Shown here one piece after another: positions 20,995 to 32,574 of a stretch of DNA of 64,000 bases (the stretch's first letter is position 1; each line of letters opens with the position of its first letter). The stretch is taken from contig JAAKBF010000052.1 of assembly GCA_012656075.1 (NCBI GenBank), positions 62,001 through 126,000 of the forward strand, in the 5' to 3' direction. The DNA is from Phytophthora hibernalis (taxonomy: Eukaryota > Oomycota > Peronosporomycetes > Peronosporales > Peronosporaceae). Both the position numbers and the translations under genes were made by a program. Below the pieces are notes generated by a model that saw only the letters and a list, made by a program, of their open reading frames with translations, had not been told where the DNA came from and did no database searches.

Positions 20995-23900
20995 TTACAA
21001 TCGTTTACAGTTTCCCATCATACCGAGGAATAGCGCTGTTGAGAAGTCGACCATCGCATCGTGCAGACGCTTTTGTAAAGCAACGATTTTGCCGCGTGTC
21101 AGGTAAAACTCCTTCCGCGACGGCAGCTCCTCAATCGCCTTTTTGAAGTGAAGTTCAGCGCCAGCCATATTGCCACTGCGTGCCAGCGCCACTGCTTTGT
21201 TGGCATACGTGTAGCTACAGCGCGGTATAAGAGCGATGGCAGCGTCAAAATGCGTGAGAGCACTTGACAATTCGTTTCGACATAAGCACACAACACCAAG
21301 ATTTAGATGCGCGACACCCGACGACGGATCGAGCTCAAGTGCGCGCTGGAACTCGGAAGCGCTCTGCTCATAATTACGCTCCTGAGACTTAGCGTGCCTA
21401 GACAAACGTAGGCATGCACCGACAGAGGATCGAAGTGCAACCCGTCGATGTAGTCTTGACGAGCTCGAGTCAAATTCCCCATCTTCTCGAGCATGATACC
21501 TCGATTTAGCATGTACAGCGCGAGAATTCGCTCATGTGAGCCGGTCAAGTGGACTTTGGGAGCGAGAGTCTCCATTTGTGCAAGTAACGACGCTGCAGCG
21601 CTAGTACCCTTACTAACTTCGGTTGGTGAAGCCGCTGTGACCCCGCTGGATTGTCGACGTGCTCCGTTGCGTCTGACTGTTTTGCGTTCCAAGGCGTTGC
21701 GGTGAATGGTGCCACTCGTGAAGGCGTAAAATGTGTTTTCCAGATTGGCCGACGATGCGACGCAAGAGCGTACAGCAGCATCCATACAGACAATAGCGTC
21801 GTCTCCGCGGCCAGGAAGTTGGAAAAGTGCAAGCGCCTTGATCTCAAGACACGCGTGGTTTAGTGGATGGGCTAGTGCGATACCATCACATTGGATAATT
21901 GCTGTTTGCAATGCACTCTCCTTCCGTAAACAGTTTGCCAAATTGAGACGGACTTCGACATTCGAAGGCTGCAGTCTTGCAGCACGCAGGTAAAATCGTC
22001 GTGCTCGCTGAAGATACGCCGCGTGTTGCGTTTGGTCAAGGTGAGCCTCGCTCTTCGTGGCCAAGTTAAAGTAAGCATTTCCGCCGTCGACGAAGGTGTC
22101 ACGACCTAGTCGTCCATACGCGGCGAAGTGTTTGGCAGCATCCTCATATCGGTTCAACTGCAGTAGCGCAAAACCCAGTGCTCCATGAAGATCGTCATCA
22201 TCTGGGGCACTTTCCCGAACTTCTTCCAGATCCTCTAGTGCGCCGTCAAAGGTTCCTAAGTGGCACCGCACAATTGCACGGTTGCGGTGAGCATCCACGT
22301 CACCTCGTCCAAATAATGTAATGCTTTGGCTATATGATCTCTCGGCCTGAGACCAAAGCTCAAGCTTCTGATACGCCACACCGCGATTGAAAAGCGCGTA
22401 CGCACGCACTTCTACGATCGCTGAAGACTCAAATTTGATAGCTTTATCAAAATCTTCAATCGCGGCGGCGTAAGCTGCAAACTGGCACTTGAGTACGCCC
22501 AGACTCACGTGAGCACGCACATGTTTAGGTTGACGCTCAGTTGCTGCCTCCAAATCCCGAAAAGCACGATCGTACTCCTCACCGAGCGCATTTAGCTCGG
22601 CACGATCCACATAAGCGTCTGCGAGGAGGGGTTCTAATCGGATGCATTTGGACAAATCCGTGATGCTACCAACGAAAAACTGCTTCATCATTTTGCGGAC
22701 CAGTGTTTCGTCTTTTATGGCATCAGCGCCTAGATCTCTTTCAACATCACGTGCTGTAAGCCGCAGTGCAAATGGTGTGTGAGATATATTCTGCGCTGCA
22801 TCGGGGGCTCCAATCGTTGATGCAAAATTAAGCTGGAAAGCTACTCGCCATCGCATGTACAATTGCATTTGCACCACGCCTCGTTCGTAATACAGACGCC
22901 CCTCTTTCGGTGCGAGAGAAACAGCTCGATCGTACTCAGTCATGGCTTGAGTGAGTTTCCCTACGGAAACTAGCAATTGAGCGCGCCGCGCGTATCCCCG
23001 AAAGCTGGACGGGTCAGCACTAACGACCTTCTCACTCACACGTAACGAGTTTTCAGTATCACCTAACGAGTGCAGCGACTCTGACAGCAGGACAAGGTTT
23101 TCACTCGTCGGGTTCTCAGTCACAGCCTGCTCAAAGGCGTGTACTGCACTCTCGAAGCGTGACAAAGTTGGAATGCGCGCCCGCACAGCAGAAGAGCGCC
23201 CTTGCTATCAGTCTTATGTTTATTGCCACTGCTGGGTTTCGTCCCCCAGGAGTCCTCAAACCTGGAAAACTTCCTGGTGGATCCCCTGCCACATGTTCCA
23301 CAAAGCGAATAAAGCTGTAAAGCGCTGGTCGTGCAAGTTTTAGCTGCATCTGAAGCCTTCCACGTAATAGATGCGCCCAGCGGTCGTTAGGCTGGGCTCT
23401 CGTGAGACGAGTGTAGTCACGAAGTGCCGCTGCCGTGTTTCCTTGGCGTGTGTACGCTTCACCGCGCAGATAAATTGCACGAGTGAGGCCAGCGTCATTC
23501 TCCAACGCACTTGTGCAAGCTTTTATGCATTCTTCGCTATCGTGATAATGGTTGAGGTACACCAAAGCAATTTGTAACCATGCCTCGGACAAAGTCGGAT
23601 CGGTGGTGACAGCAGCCTTAAAATCTTGCAACGCGTTATTGAAGCGTAGATCCCGAAGATGCAATGCACCACGAACTGTGTATGCACCAGCAATAGTTGG
23701 ATCCAAGGAAAGACATCGTGAGAGGTGCTGCATGTTGTTGGCATGGTGCGCATCGGCGATCTCCGCATCTTTGCCTGTTCCGGTCGTTGTATCCCTCATT
23801 AACAACAATGTCGCGAAGGCACCTCTGTAGAAATGAGCGACGGGGTAGTGATACTCCATCACCACGGCATGATCGAAATCCTGCAACGCGTTGACCTTAT

Positions 23901-26701
23901 CATTTGAGAGCGCGTACAGTCGTCCCCGCTGAGCGTGAATTGCTGCCACTAAAAGCTCGCGTTCTACTGTAGATAAAGAGCGATAATCTCCTGCTCCATG
24001 CGAGGGCCCCGTACCCAAGCCGCTGTTGTTGCCTGGAGTTTTAGGGGTGCGAGGTTTACCAAGGTTACCACTTGGATCAAGAACAAGTAGGTGCACTAGC
24101 CGCGTGAGGTTTTGAATTACTTGACGTAGCACAGTGACATCACCGGTGAATTCCAGAAGTCTCACGGTAAGATCGCCGACGGTCTCCACAACCTCGACAA
24201 GCGTGCACCCCTTGTGGAGCGCATTCACATAATCTTGGATGATAGCCGCTACCAACTCCTCGTAGCGCATGCGTTCGGAATGATACTCAAGACTCTGCTC
24301 TTCTCCCTCAATGGCACGCATACGTAGCGTTGCTCGATCATAATAAGCCCTCCAGCAACTCCGGTCTAACGCTAATACAGACGTCAGATCCTGCAGTGCC
24401 GCACCCACAGATCGACCGCGGTGAAAAATTTCAGCTCGAAGAAGCAAAGCTTCCGTATATTGCGGATGCAACACCAGGGCGTGGTTCACATCAGCCAGAG
24501 CATTATCAGCGTCACCTATTTTGCTGTTCAGACAGGCTCGCAGTAGATAAAGTCGCTGATCTTCCGGACGTAGCAGCAGAGCATGACTCAGATCCTTGAT
24601 AGCTTGTGTCCACAGTCCAAGTCGACGACAGCAGCGCGCTCTAAGAAGTGCTGCTAAAATGAACTCGCGCTCAATAATCACGCAGGCCGAGGCCAGTAAG
24701 ATTGCTTGTTTCCAATCCTTCTCCGCCTCCGATAACAAAGCTTTCAGAAACAACTCGTCTACCGTCATGTGTTGATCGCCTTCCTTCAAATAAGCCGCTA
24801 AGCATTCCACAAGGTCGGGGGCCATGGCTTTGATCGGAACCTTGTTGTCTCCAGTTACCAACCTCGTGTTGGATTTACTGCGCCGATCCGAACCGCGGCT
24901 ACTCATTGAAGAAGCTGGGCGACGCTGCAAGACAGTGTCATCGCGTAATGTCACCTCGATTTGTGTGATCACCGACATTTCCTGGCGCAAGAACGATTTC
25001 ATTGCTCGTTTTGCAATTACATGACGACAAATCCGCAACATGTGAGCCGATGTTGGATCCAGCTTTGCACGTACCGGGATGGCACCCGATTCACCTTCAC
25101 TTACCTCCGGCATAACTGATGGGCGTCGCCTCAGCAATTTCTCCCTTGGTGGGGCAAGTGGTGAGGACGGGGCAAGCTTTTTCCCTTCGCCTATTGTTCG
25201 TAACGACGTACCCTTGGCCAAATTCTGCACTGTCAAAGCAGGTATGTCTGCGCCGGACATTAAACGCATTCGCTTTGCAGTTTCGCTGATAGCTTTATCC
25301 ACCGATGCAAGTTGGCGAAGTATTATGGTTGATCCCCGACTGACCCGGTACCATCTTCTGATTCGCCATCAATGACGCGCTCCAACGAAGATTTTTGCGG
25401 ACTTGCACTTGTTGAAGCGGACGTTGTCGGTGGTGACGGGGTCTTTCCGAAACTTCCACCACTTGCTGGGGCCAAAGCGGACACGCGTAGTACGTGCTGC
25501 TCGGTCTCGCGAAGTTTACGAGCAATGTTGCTCACATGAAGATACTTGCGGAGGATGACACCACGCAGCACGTGATGGGTAAACACTTGAGATTGTTGAC
25601 TACCCGCTTTGCGGATCACAATTGGCGTTGCGAGAGTGTCATTAACGGGTTCTGGTTTCACGGGCTCCGGTTCACATTCAATACATTGCATTTCGTTTTC
25701 ATCTGCGGTAGGAAGCTTGGATACAGCTGACGATGAATTCGAATCAGCAGAATGTGGACGTGCGAGGCTTTCTTTTTCATTCTGTCCGTCCATTTTTCCT
25801 GGTATGGATACTGATGAAGGAGATGGCAATGGCTGCAGACGAATCGGAATTGACTCTGGAACAGGCAGCGATAGCGGCAAACGTCCCCCGATACCAGGCA
25901 GACTTGTCGATGACGTCGACTCAATGTTGATCAGGTTACTACTGGAAGCCCCAGGAGTAGACTGGCTAGGGCGAAGTGGCATAGCTTGATGGGAATGATC
26001 ATGCCGCGAAGTATGTGAAATCAACGGAGTTGATGGCACCGAATATGTAGCTGGTGTCGACGGGGTCGTAGTTGTTGCTGGTGTTGTTATGCTTGACCGT
26101 GGCGTAGCTGGGCCATCGAAAAGGTAGTTGTTGCTTTCTAGGACAGCGGGCAGCTCGACTGCCGGCGCATTTTCTCCATTCCATGGAGCCACCTGCGACT
26201 CGTGTGCGGCAAGTCTAACGTCCGATGCAGATCCGTTTACTCCTGACCCACCTCGACTTGGCGGAATGTTATCATCCGTATCGACAGAAAGTTTCCAGCT
26301 GCTTTGTCGTCGCTGTGCGCTTGGAGATGGCACAACCGGAGCAGGTGCAAGTGGTTTGCCATTGGGAAAGGCAAGAGAAGACTTCAGCGGAGACATTGGC
26401 TGCGGCTGCCATCGAAAATACTTCGGTGTATTCGACGGCGTTGGGAGGTACGGCCTTTTCACAGGACGTGGGCTGAATACAGCGGGGAGTGCTCCGGCAG
26501 GCAAAATAGTATCGTTACCATCGCCTTCATCTTCTTCGGCCCCACGCTGGCATTCGTAAATGTCACTGTCGAGCTCATGAGGTCTTCGATGCTTGCGCTG
26601 AAGCTTTTCACTTTCATCCAGGGTTATCACCCCCAGCGGCGGTCGCTGCTGAGCTGGTCGGACGTCGAAAAGCAGGGGCGCCGCTTGAGCTCAGGGTCCA
26701 T
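20995..26701 (-). CDS. giant TPR-repeat protein, about 1900 residues, TTC6-like
   Basis: The start at 26701 (MDPELKRRPCFSTSDQ) is chosen because one G added at 26630 joins it to the long downstream frame. Residues about 1-430 are Ser/Pro/Thr-rich and disordered. The rest is a near-continuous array of tetratricopeptide repeats, for example AWLQIALVYLNHYHDSEECI, AIYLRGEAYTRQGNTAAALR and AHLNLGVVCLCRNELSSALT. TPR arrays are protein-protein scaffolds; size and layout resemble TTC6-type proteins, an impression rather than a proven assignment. Five frame breaks (about 26632, 25335, 23220, 23165, 21390) are each mended by one base in a homopolymer, giving a single ORF. The ORF end at 20995 could hide a further 3' intron. 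The upstream neighbour is a SNAP-like gene on the same strand, 322 bp away. Confidence 0.8.
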
Positions 26702-27023
26702 TGGCAGCACTCAGACTCAGCGCGCCAGGAAGGGCACAACATGCATTTGAGCAGTCTGCAGTGAACGTTTCCTACAGTTTTCCTGTCACCAGGAGTCACT
26801 TCTACTTGAAAGCAACAATAGCTCTGTCCTAAAAGGATTAGTCTAATCCTCTTAGGACTTGTCTAATTTAGACACGTCTTCGGCGGCAGCCGACTGACTA
26901 CATGTAGTCATCTCCTAAGCGTACTTGGATGGCAGAATCCACAACATGAAGACACTGGTTAAGCGAAAGTGGCGAAGCTCATTATGATCTCGTTTTCATG
27001 TTTACCGTACCGTCCGCCCCAAT
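26702..27023. promoter_or_regulatory. intergenic region upstream of the TPR gene with a palindrome
   Basis: Contains AGGATTAG-T-CTAATCCT (26834-26850), a perfect 8-bp inverted repeat around one base, about 130 bp before the TPR start. It could be a dimeric-regulator site; function is not shown. No gene is present here. Confidence 0.35.
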
Positions 27024-28606
27024 CTACCGTAGGTCCGCGTTGTTCATTTTCTCCTGCAAATTGGCAAGGCATTTACACTACCAAGCCGTGAGTCACAAAC
27101 CAACACATCATTAAAGCGAAGCCGACTTCTTACCTGCCAAGGTGCCAATCGATGCGATGAGTCGTAGCGCTTGGACGCTGCTTCAAGAATTTGCAGGGAC
27201 CACTTGTTGCACGCTTTCAGCAAGCTCGCAAGCAAGTAGTCCATGTCGGATGAGCGGTGCGTCTCGCCCATGTGTTCCGTGAAGCGATTGAGCATATCTT
27301 CGGCACCAGCGATGTCTAGCTGGCCTATGCGACAGAGAACAGCATTGCCATACGCCTCATTCGCAAAATCATACTGTTCGTTGGAGCGACGGATGTCACC
27401 GACTGCTTCAAAACACCCCTCGGCAAGCAACCACAAACCAGCATCAGCATACACCCGCGCTGCCCACAGCCCGTTTTCTGCAGCGTTGTGCACACTGCCA
27501 CCAGCTTCAGCTACATTCTTGGCCAGCACATAGAGCTCGGCTACTTCTTTCGCAAGCTCCGTCTTTTTGCAATCCACGGGAATTTGCGCTTCAGCCTTAA
27601 CGCCAACTCCGACAAGCCACGCGATGCTTCGTCAAAGTACCCCGCAGAAGCCATCTCGTCGCACACACTTCGAATTTTGCGAACCAATTCACTCTGGTCG
27701 TTCGGGTACGTGTCAACCTGTTCCAACGTGCACCAGGCTGCTTCCAGTTCGTAATTTCCTCGTGTTAGCACGCCAACCGCAGCCTTAGCTGCTTCAAGAA
27801 AAACACCGCCGCATTCTTCCAATCCTTGCGGACTTTACACTGCAAGGCCTTCGCTTTCAGGTGTCGGTGCGACTCAGTCTCCGACCCCTTCACTACGGTC
27901 TGGAACCCCGTCGACGGCCCACCTCGTCTCCGCCTCACTGCACCGTCATCACTCACAGGAGCCAACCCAGAGTCTCTCACGAGGTACTTCTCAATACCCG
28001 ACATGACCCCGCCTCGGGAAACCTTCTGGACCCACAGCGCACGACACAGAGCCTTAATAAAGTCGCCTGACTCGTCCGCCCAGCGCCACGTCCCGAAAAT
28101 CCCGAGGGCGTGGCGCTCTCGGGACGGCACAAAGACGACACTGAAGACCAGCGCGTTGTAAAAGCGCCAGGTAAGCGGCTCGTTGCGCACCAGCGACTTG
28201 GCTGTTTGGTACACGGCCGAGAACCACTTGGACACGCCCACCGACGCGTCCGGCACCAGGTCCGCGGCCTCGTTCTGCTGGCTGATCCACACAGCGAACG
28301 ACTGATCCGACGGGTTGGTGCACGCAGCGGCGAAGAGGAAGACACCGAAGAGCGCAATCATACGGAATAGCGTCGCGACCAGCACGGGGAGGAGTGTCGC
28401 CATGAGGAACATGCCGAGCACTGCGAGCACAAGCATACGAAACGGAGGTTAGACGGGTGTAACTTTGCTTATAGAGAGAGATGAAAGGTTGGGGACGTGA
28501 CACAAGGGATCTTACGGATAAGGAAGATGGCATTGTTAGCTGTCGTAGGCGCTGGAGCAGCAGGAGCGACAGCAGGCGCCGCCGGAGCCGACGTTCCCAC
28601 ATCTTG
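27024..28606 (-). CDS. membrane-anchored SNAP-like TPR protein
   Basis: The 5' exon (28516 to about 28606) encodes an Ala/Pro-rich leader (GTSAPAAPAVAPAAPAPTTA) running into NNAIFLI. A 95-bp GT-AG intron (28421-28515) follows. The next exon starts with a hydrophobic helix (LGMFLMATLLPVLVATLF, RMIALFGVFLFAAACT), then a soluble region including ALGIFGTWRWADESGDFIKA. The C-terminal half resembles SNAP adaptors: LKAKALQCKVRKDWKNAA, NGLWAARVYADAGLWLLAEG, and SNAP-like end RYDSSHRLAPWQ. A last intron (27054-27133) leads to EKMNNADLR and the stop at 27024. Frame breaks near 27800 and 27579 are each fixed by one homopolymer base. SNAPs recruit NSF to SNAREs; a membrane anchor on one is unusual. The true start codon probably lies in an unresolved upstream exon. 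Confidence 0.65.
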
Positions 28607-28609
28607 GAA

Positions 28610-28993
28610 TCAGGTGTGGGTTGCAAGTAAATTGTGACGAACAGAGCTCGTGGTAAGTACGATCAGGTGGCACAATGTACCATTCAAGTTGAAGACCAGT
28701 TCATATGTTTCCCGCTTGCCAGGTTGCTGCCAACCACCACAGCCTAATACAAGGCCGTGCGCTAGCGCCCGGGTGAGCTCTGAAATTCGAATGAAATGGA
28801 GGTGAGCTGCTTTGATTAAACACGTATCGGCATCATGTTTGTACAGGTTGAGGCTTTCACCGCATTTGCGGAGACAGAAGCCTCGCCGCTTGGAGGCTGC
28901 CCTTCCAGTACTAGCTTCCACGCCAAATGTTGTAAAAATAAAAAGAAGAATGAGTTTTAAAATCGTGGTGGTCCAGCGTAGGGAGACGAACAT
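28610..28993 (-). CDS. small ORF with signal-like N-terminus, or 5' exon of the SNAP-like gene
   Basis: 127 codons from an ATG at 28993. The N-terminus (TTTILKLILLFIFTTFGVEA) looks like a signal peptide, followed by a basic Cys-containing part (KRRGFCLRKCGESLNLYKHD). It is in the same frame as the downstream Ala/Pro-rich exon, separated by a TGA, so it could instead supply the missing first exon of the SNAP-like gene through an unrecognised intron. No family recognised. Confidence 0.3.
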   Translation of the reverse strand: MFVSLRWTTTILKLILLFIFTTFGVEASTGRAASKRRGFCLRKCGESLNLYKHDADTCLIKAAHLHFIRISELTRALAHGLVLGCGGWQQPGKRETYELVFNLNGTLCHLIVLTTSSVRHNLLATHT

Positions 28994-29250
28994 GAGGAGC
29001 GGTGCATTGAATTAAGGTTTCATCGTGGAAGATACTCAGGTTGATACATATCCGCGGAGGGGATGCTAGTTGAGTGCAAGTAGCTTCCTAGTTTGCGTGG
29101 AAAATGTCTAATTCTGCCGGACAACAGAACCACCCACGTCGCGATGTGTGCTCCACTGAGTCCCAGTCATGTTGTCTTGAGCATGTTCAGATCCTGGTCG
29201 TACGTACTGGGTACGAGCTAAAATAGCAAAGGGAATAAAGTGCGGTCGAT
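28994..29250. other. intergenic, no gene seen
   Basis: Upstream of the 28993 ATG; no motif or ORF I can support. Confidence 0.4.
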
Positions 29251-30122
29251 GGAGCCGGCTTCAATTGTTATAATTGGAAGGAAATTTTCATAGATGTTGC
29301 GTGAATGTTGAACTAAAACGCCACAGGCAACACGACTAGTTCTCGCTTTATATTCTCTGAAATTTATTTCAGAGTATATCAGTGATCCGATTTTCCGCTC
29401 AAAAGCATACTTGCCAAAACTCAGAAAAATCAACTACAGTAACAGCTCAACAGCTCATCTCCAAATCTAATAAACCCTCAACAACTGACAAAATTACATG
29501 TCAATTTTTGCTTTTGGTCTGATTCCTCTCATAATGCAACTTCAACTTGCTAACCTTAGAGATCCCGACATTGACATGAGCCAAACTCACTGCAATCACT
29601 AATAAATAGCGAGAACTAGTCAAAAAGCCGCGTGTTGCCTGTGGCGTGCTAGTTCAACGTTCACGCAACATTTTTGAAAATTGCGTTCAATTATAACAAT
29701 AGGAGCCGGCACTCCACCAGCAGTGGCTGCATCGCTACGCCGACCGCCAAGCCGGCTAGATCGTCTTCGAGGAATCACACGTGCAGACATGACCAGCTCC
29801 TTTTAAAGAACGCCAGTCCACCTTCTAGCATCTGGCCAAAACGTCTTCAACTGGGACTCTATGGAGAACATACCACCAACGGTGGCAAGCTCGGAGTTAG
29901 GTGGACCGCCACAAGTACCGGTAGGCGCCTTCTAAGTGAAGTCAACTAATATTATACTTCAAGCAAAATTTGACATGTAATTTTGTCAGTTGTTGAGGGT
30001 TTATTAGATTTGGAGATGAGCTGTTGAGCTGTTACTGTAGTTGATTTTTCTGAGTTTTGGCAAGCATGCTTTTGAGCGGAAAATCGGATCACTGATATAC
30101 TCTGAAATAAATTTTCAGAGAA
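29251..30122. mobile_element. composite foldback element with two interleaved inverted repeats
   Basis: Segment A (29251-29346) reappears inverted at 29609-29714, diverged and with an internal insertion. Segment B (about 29353-29510) reappears inverted at about 29966-30122 almost without change (one substitution plus a one-base run difference over about 150 bp). The order is A, B, A inverted, B inverted. B begins with its own small hairpin (CTCTGAAATTTATTTCAGAG). There is no transposase; a 91-codon ORF at 29674-29949 has no recognisable domain. It ends 22 bp beyond the aldehyde dehydrogenase stop. No clear target duplication was found, so the class is open. Confidence 0.7.
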
Positions 30123-30144
30123 CAGTACACTAAACTACTGCTGA

Positions 30145-32032
30145 TCATCCGTACCGAACTGTGTCGTCGACGAACCAGTCAAACTTCTCGTTGCCAAAGC
30201 CAACCATCACACTCTTGACCTGCGAGTACGATCGAAACGCCTCCAGTCCATTCTCCCTCCTGCAATCGACAGCAAACATCAACAATGAACAACAAAGTCC
30301 TGATGCCACTGGACCACACTCACCCCATGCCACTGTCCTTCACGCCGCCCCATGGGCTCGATGGGTCGTTGCGATGGTGATCATTCAGCCAAATGATCCC
30401 TGCTTCTAAGCTGTTCGCCATGCGGTGAGCACGCTTGATGTTATTCGTCCACACAGCAGCACCAAGTCCGAAATGTGAATTGTTTGCAAGCTGAAGAGCT
30501 TCGTCTTCGTCCTAGAGCCAAGCAAGCCGCAAGCAATCGCCACAATTAATTTCTATAACCGCAGCTGCACCGATCGGTGGTAAACCCACCTTGAAGGAAT
30601 ACGCAGCCACAACAGGGCCAAATACCTCTTCTTGGACAATTTCCATGTTTGACGTAACGCCTGTGATCACCGTCGGTTCGTAGAAGTATCCCTGTACAAA
30701 ATGTTAATCAGCTGATCTTCTAAGGACAGCAATGATCAAACGCACCTTGAGATCAGGGGCACGCTGTCCTCCACATAGTACCGTGGCCCCAGCTTGCTTA
30801 GCACGGTCGACCATTGCATGGATACGCAGGAGGTGTGGCTCTGAAATGATAGTTCCCATCTGAGTTCGGTCGCTCATCGGGTCGCCCAGGCGGATCGACC
30901 GTACTTTTGCGACTAGTTTGTCAACCACATCACCAAAAATGTTTTCATGCACAATCAAACGCGCGCCTGTAACGCATGTTTGACCGCTTGCGATAAAGCA
31001 CGCAAATGCTGCTCCGTCGACGACTTCGTCCACGTCAACATCATCGAAGACCACGATCGGCGCCTTCCCGCCAAGCTCCATTGTCGTACCAGCGAGATTT
31101 CCACCTGCTGTCGCGGCTACACGTTTCCCGTAGCCGTCCCGCCGGTGAAATCAATTTTCTTGATTAACGGGTGCTCAGTAAGGGCTTGTCCAGACACCGC
31201 TCCAAGCCCAGGAACACAATTAAACACTCCTGCGGGGAGACCGGCCTCATGACACAACTCAGCGAGCTGCAACACAGTAAGCGGCGCCAACTCCGAGGGC
31301 TTCACAACAACTGAATTGCCCGCTGCCAATGCAGGAGCAAGCTTTTTAACCGCAATGAGCAACGGGTGATTCCAAGGTGTGATCTGCATCAGCAAGAGCA
31401 CTGAAATTCAGTATCAATGCGCTCTCACTTATACTATCATCAAATAACTCACCAGCCCAACAGTTCCGAGCGGTAGACGCTGTACGTAGTTCACATAAGG
31501 CCCTGAAAACGGCGGCACCGAGCCTTCCGACGTCCGTGCCAACGCCGCAAAGTACTCGAACCATTCTGTCACCACCCACTCTAACGTCAGTACCACCCAC
31601 ACAAACCTATCACAAGTATTGCACCTGGAATCCTCGTGAGCTGCGCTCTCATCTCTCTGATAGGCCTTCCAGTCTGCAAGCTTTCCTTCTCCGCAAACTC
31701 CGGGATCCTCTTCCGCAGTGCCTTTGCGATATCGTTGAGCACGTTCGCACGGTCTGCGACCGAGGCCCGAGACCATAATCCCCTTCAAAGGTGCGCTGCC
31801 CACTAGCTACAGCACGATCCACGTCTACTTTCGCAGCATTGGCCACATACGCGAGCCGCTCGGTTGTCGCGGGGTTCTCCACCTCCAAGCGAGCGTCGTC
31901 GCCCGTCCCAGACGCAGAAACGAACACGCCGTCAATGAAGAGTCCGTACACATCGCGAGCAAAGACGCAAGACGAAGTCCAGCGGCTACGTGGGGAGACA
32001 GAGCACGGGGAGCAAGCTACGTGCCGCCACAT
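30145..32032 (-). CDS. aldehyde dehydrogenase, betaine-aldehyde-dehydrogenase-like, probably mitochondrial
   Basis: Oxidises an aldehyde with NAD(P)+. The start at 32032 gives an Arg/Ser-rich leader like a mitochondrial transit peptide (MWRHVACSPCSVSPRSRW). Six exons, five GT-AG introns: 31566-31624, 31384-31452, 30692-30745, 30512-30589, 30260-30323. Conserved parts: ITPWNHPLLIAVKKLAPALA, FTGGTATGN (cofactor), TMELGGKAPIVVFDDVD (catalytic Glu), FIASGQTCVTGARL (catalytic Cys), YFYEPTVITGV, QEEVFGPV, and the C-terminus SPWGGVKDSGMGRENGLEAF. Breaks at 31781 and 31121 are each mended by one base, restoring FEGGLWSRASV and GNVVAATAGGN. The final PWGGVKDSGMGRE block is typical of betaine aldehyde dehydrogenases (osmolyte synthesis), but substrate is inferred. 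It is head-to-head with BRK1. The sequence AATCATTCCGC at about 32048-32058 (complement), just before the start, resembles the oomycete initiator element. Confidence 0.9.
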
Positions 32033-32134
32033 GCTCGAGCTCAACGCGGAATGATTCTGGGTGGAAGACCATCACTCCAACTTGAAGTTGCTTACACCAA
32101 TCAACGGCCGCTGACGCGCTAACCTTCAGATACG
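32033..32134. promoter_or_regulatory. 102-bp bidirectional promoter, ALDH / BRK1
   Basis: The two start codons face away from each other with 102 bp between them, so both promoters and both 5' UTRs must fit here. An initiator-like TCATTCC (complement, about 32050-32056) lies about 20 bp upstream of the ALDH ATG. Confidence 0.5.
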
Positions 32135-32565
32135 ATGGCGTGGGTGCATGCAATGCTTGCTGCGGAGGTGTTTCCCGTCTAATGCGTCTTGGTATGGTGC
32201 AGTGCCCGGGCGTCTGTGCTTCGCGAGGACTGGGCGACTGCCGAGCAGATCGAGCGTGTGCAGCTCCAGCTGCTGGACGTCGTGGAGATTATCAACCGCT
32301 TCCGTGCGTCTGTTCAGGACATAGATCCTAGCGCGGTTGCTAGTTACTGAGACTGCGTGTGACCTTCGTGCGTGCAGATGCAAGTACAAAAGCTCGTCTC
32401 GCAGTGCTAAACGAAAAGATGACGGCTGTCGAGAGGAGTCTGAGGTGGGTGAAGCTGGTGTTTGGTGGGTACTGAGGTGATGCTAAACAGACCCTGCTGC
32501 CCAGATACGTGGAGAATGCAGTGCGCAAGGCGAGACCGTTAAACACGAAGGATACTTCGGAGTAG
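32135..32565 (+). CDS. BRK1: BRK1/HSPC300, SCAR/WAVE complex subunit
   Basis: BRK1 is the smallest (about 75-residue) coiled-coil subunit of the SCAR/WAVE complex that activates Arp2/3-driven actin assembly. Four exons: 32135-32139 (five bases, ATG-GC), 32203-32303, 32378-32444 and 32505-32565, with GT-AG introns of 63, 74 and 60 bp. The joined product is 77 residues, starting MAARASVLREDWATAEQIER, with the conserved centre ARLAVLNEKMTAVERSLRYV and ending LNTKDTSE. This matches BRK1 hallmarks (Q-x-D-W-A at the start, L-A-x-L-N-E-K-x-T-A-x-E-R in the middle) with no gap. No exon exceeds 101 bp, so ORF scans miss it. An hAT MITE begins nine bases after the stop. Confidence 0.9.
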
Positions 32566-32574
32566 CAGTGCTAC

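Noticed and set aside
29674..29949. 91-codon ORF inside the foldback element
   Set aside because: No domain, Ser/Thr/Arg-rich, overlaps repeat arm; no support for coding.
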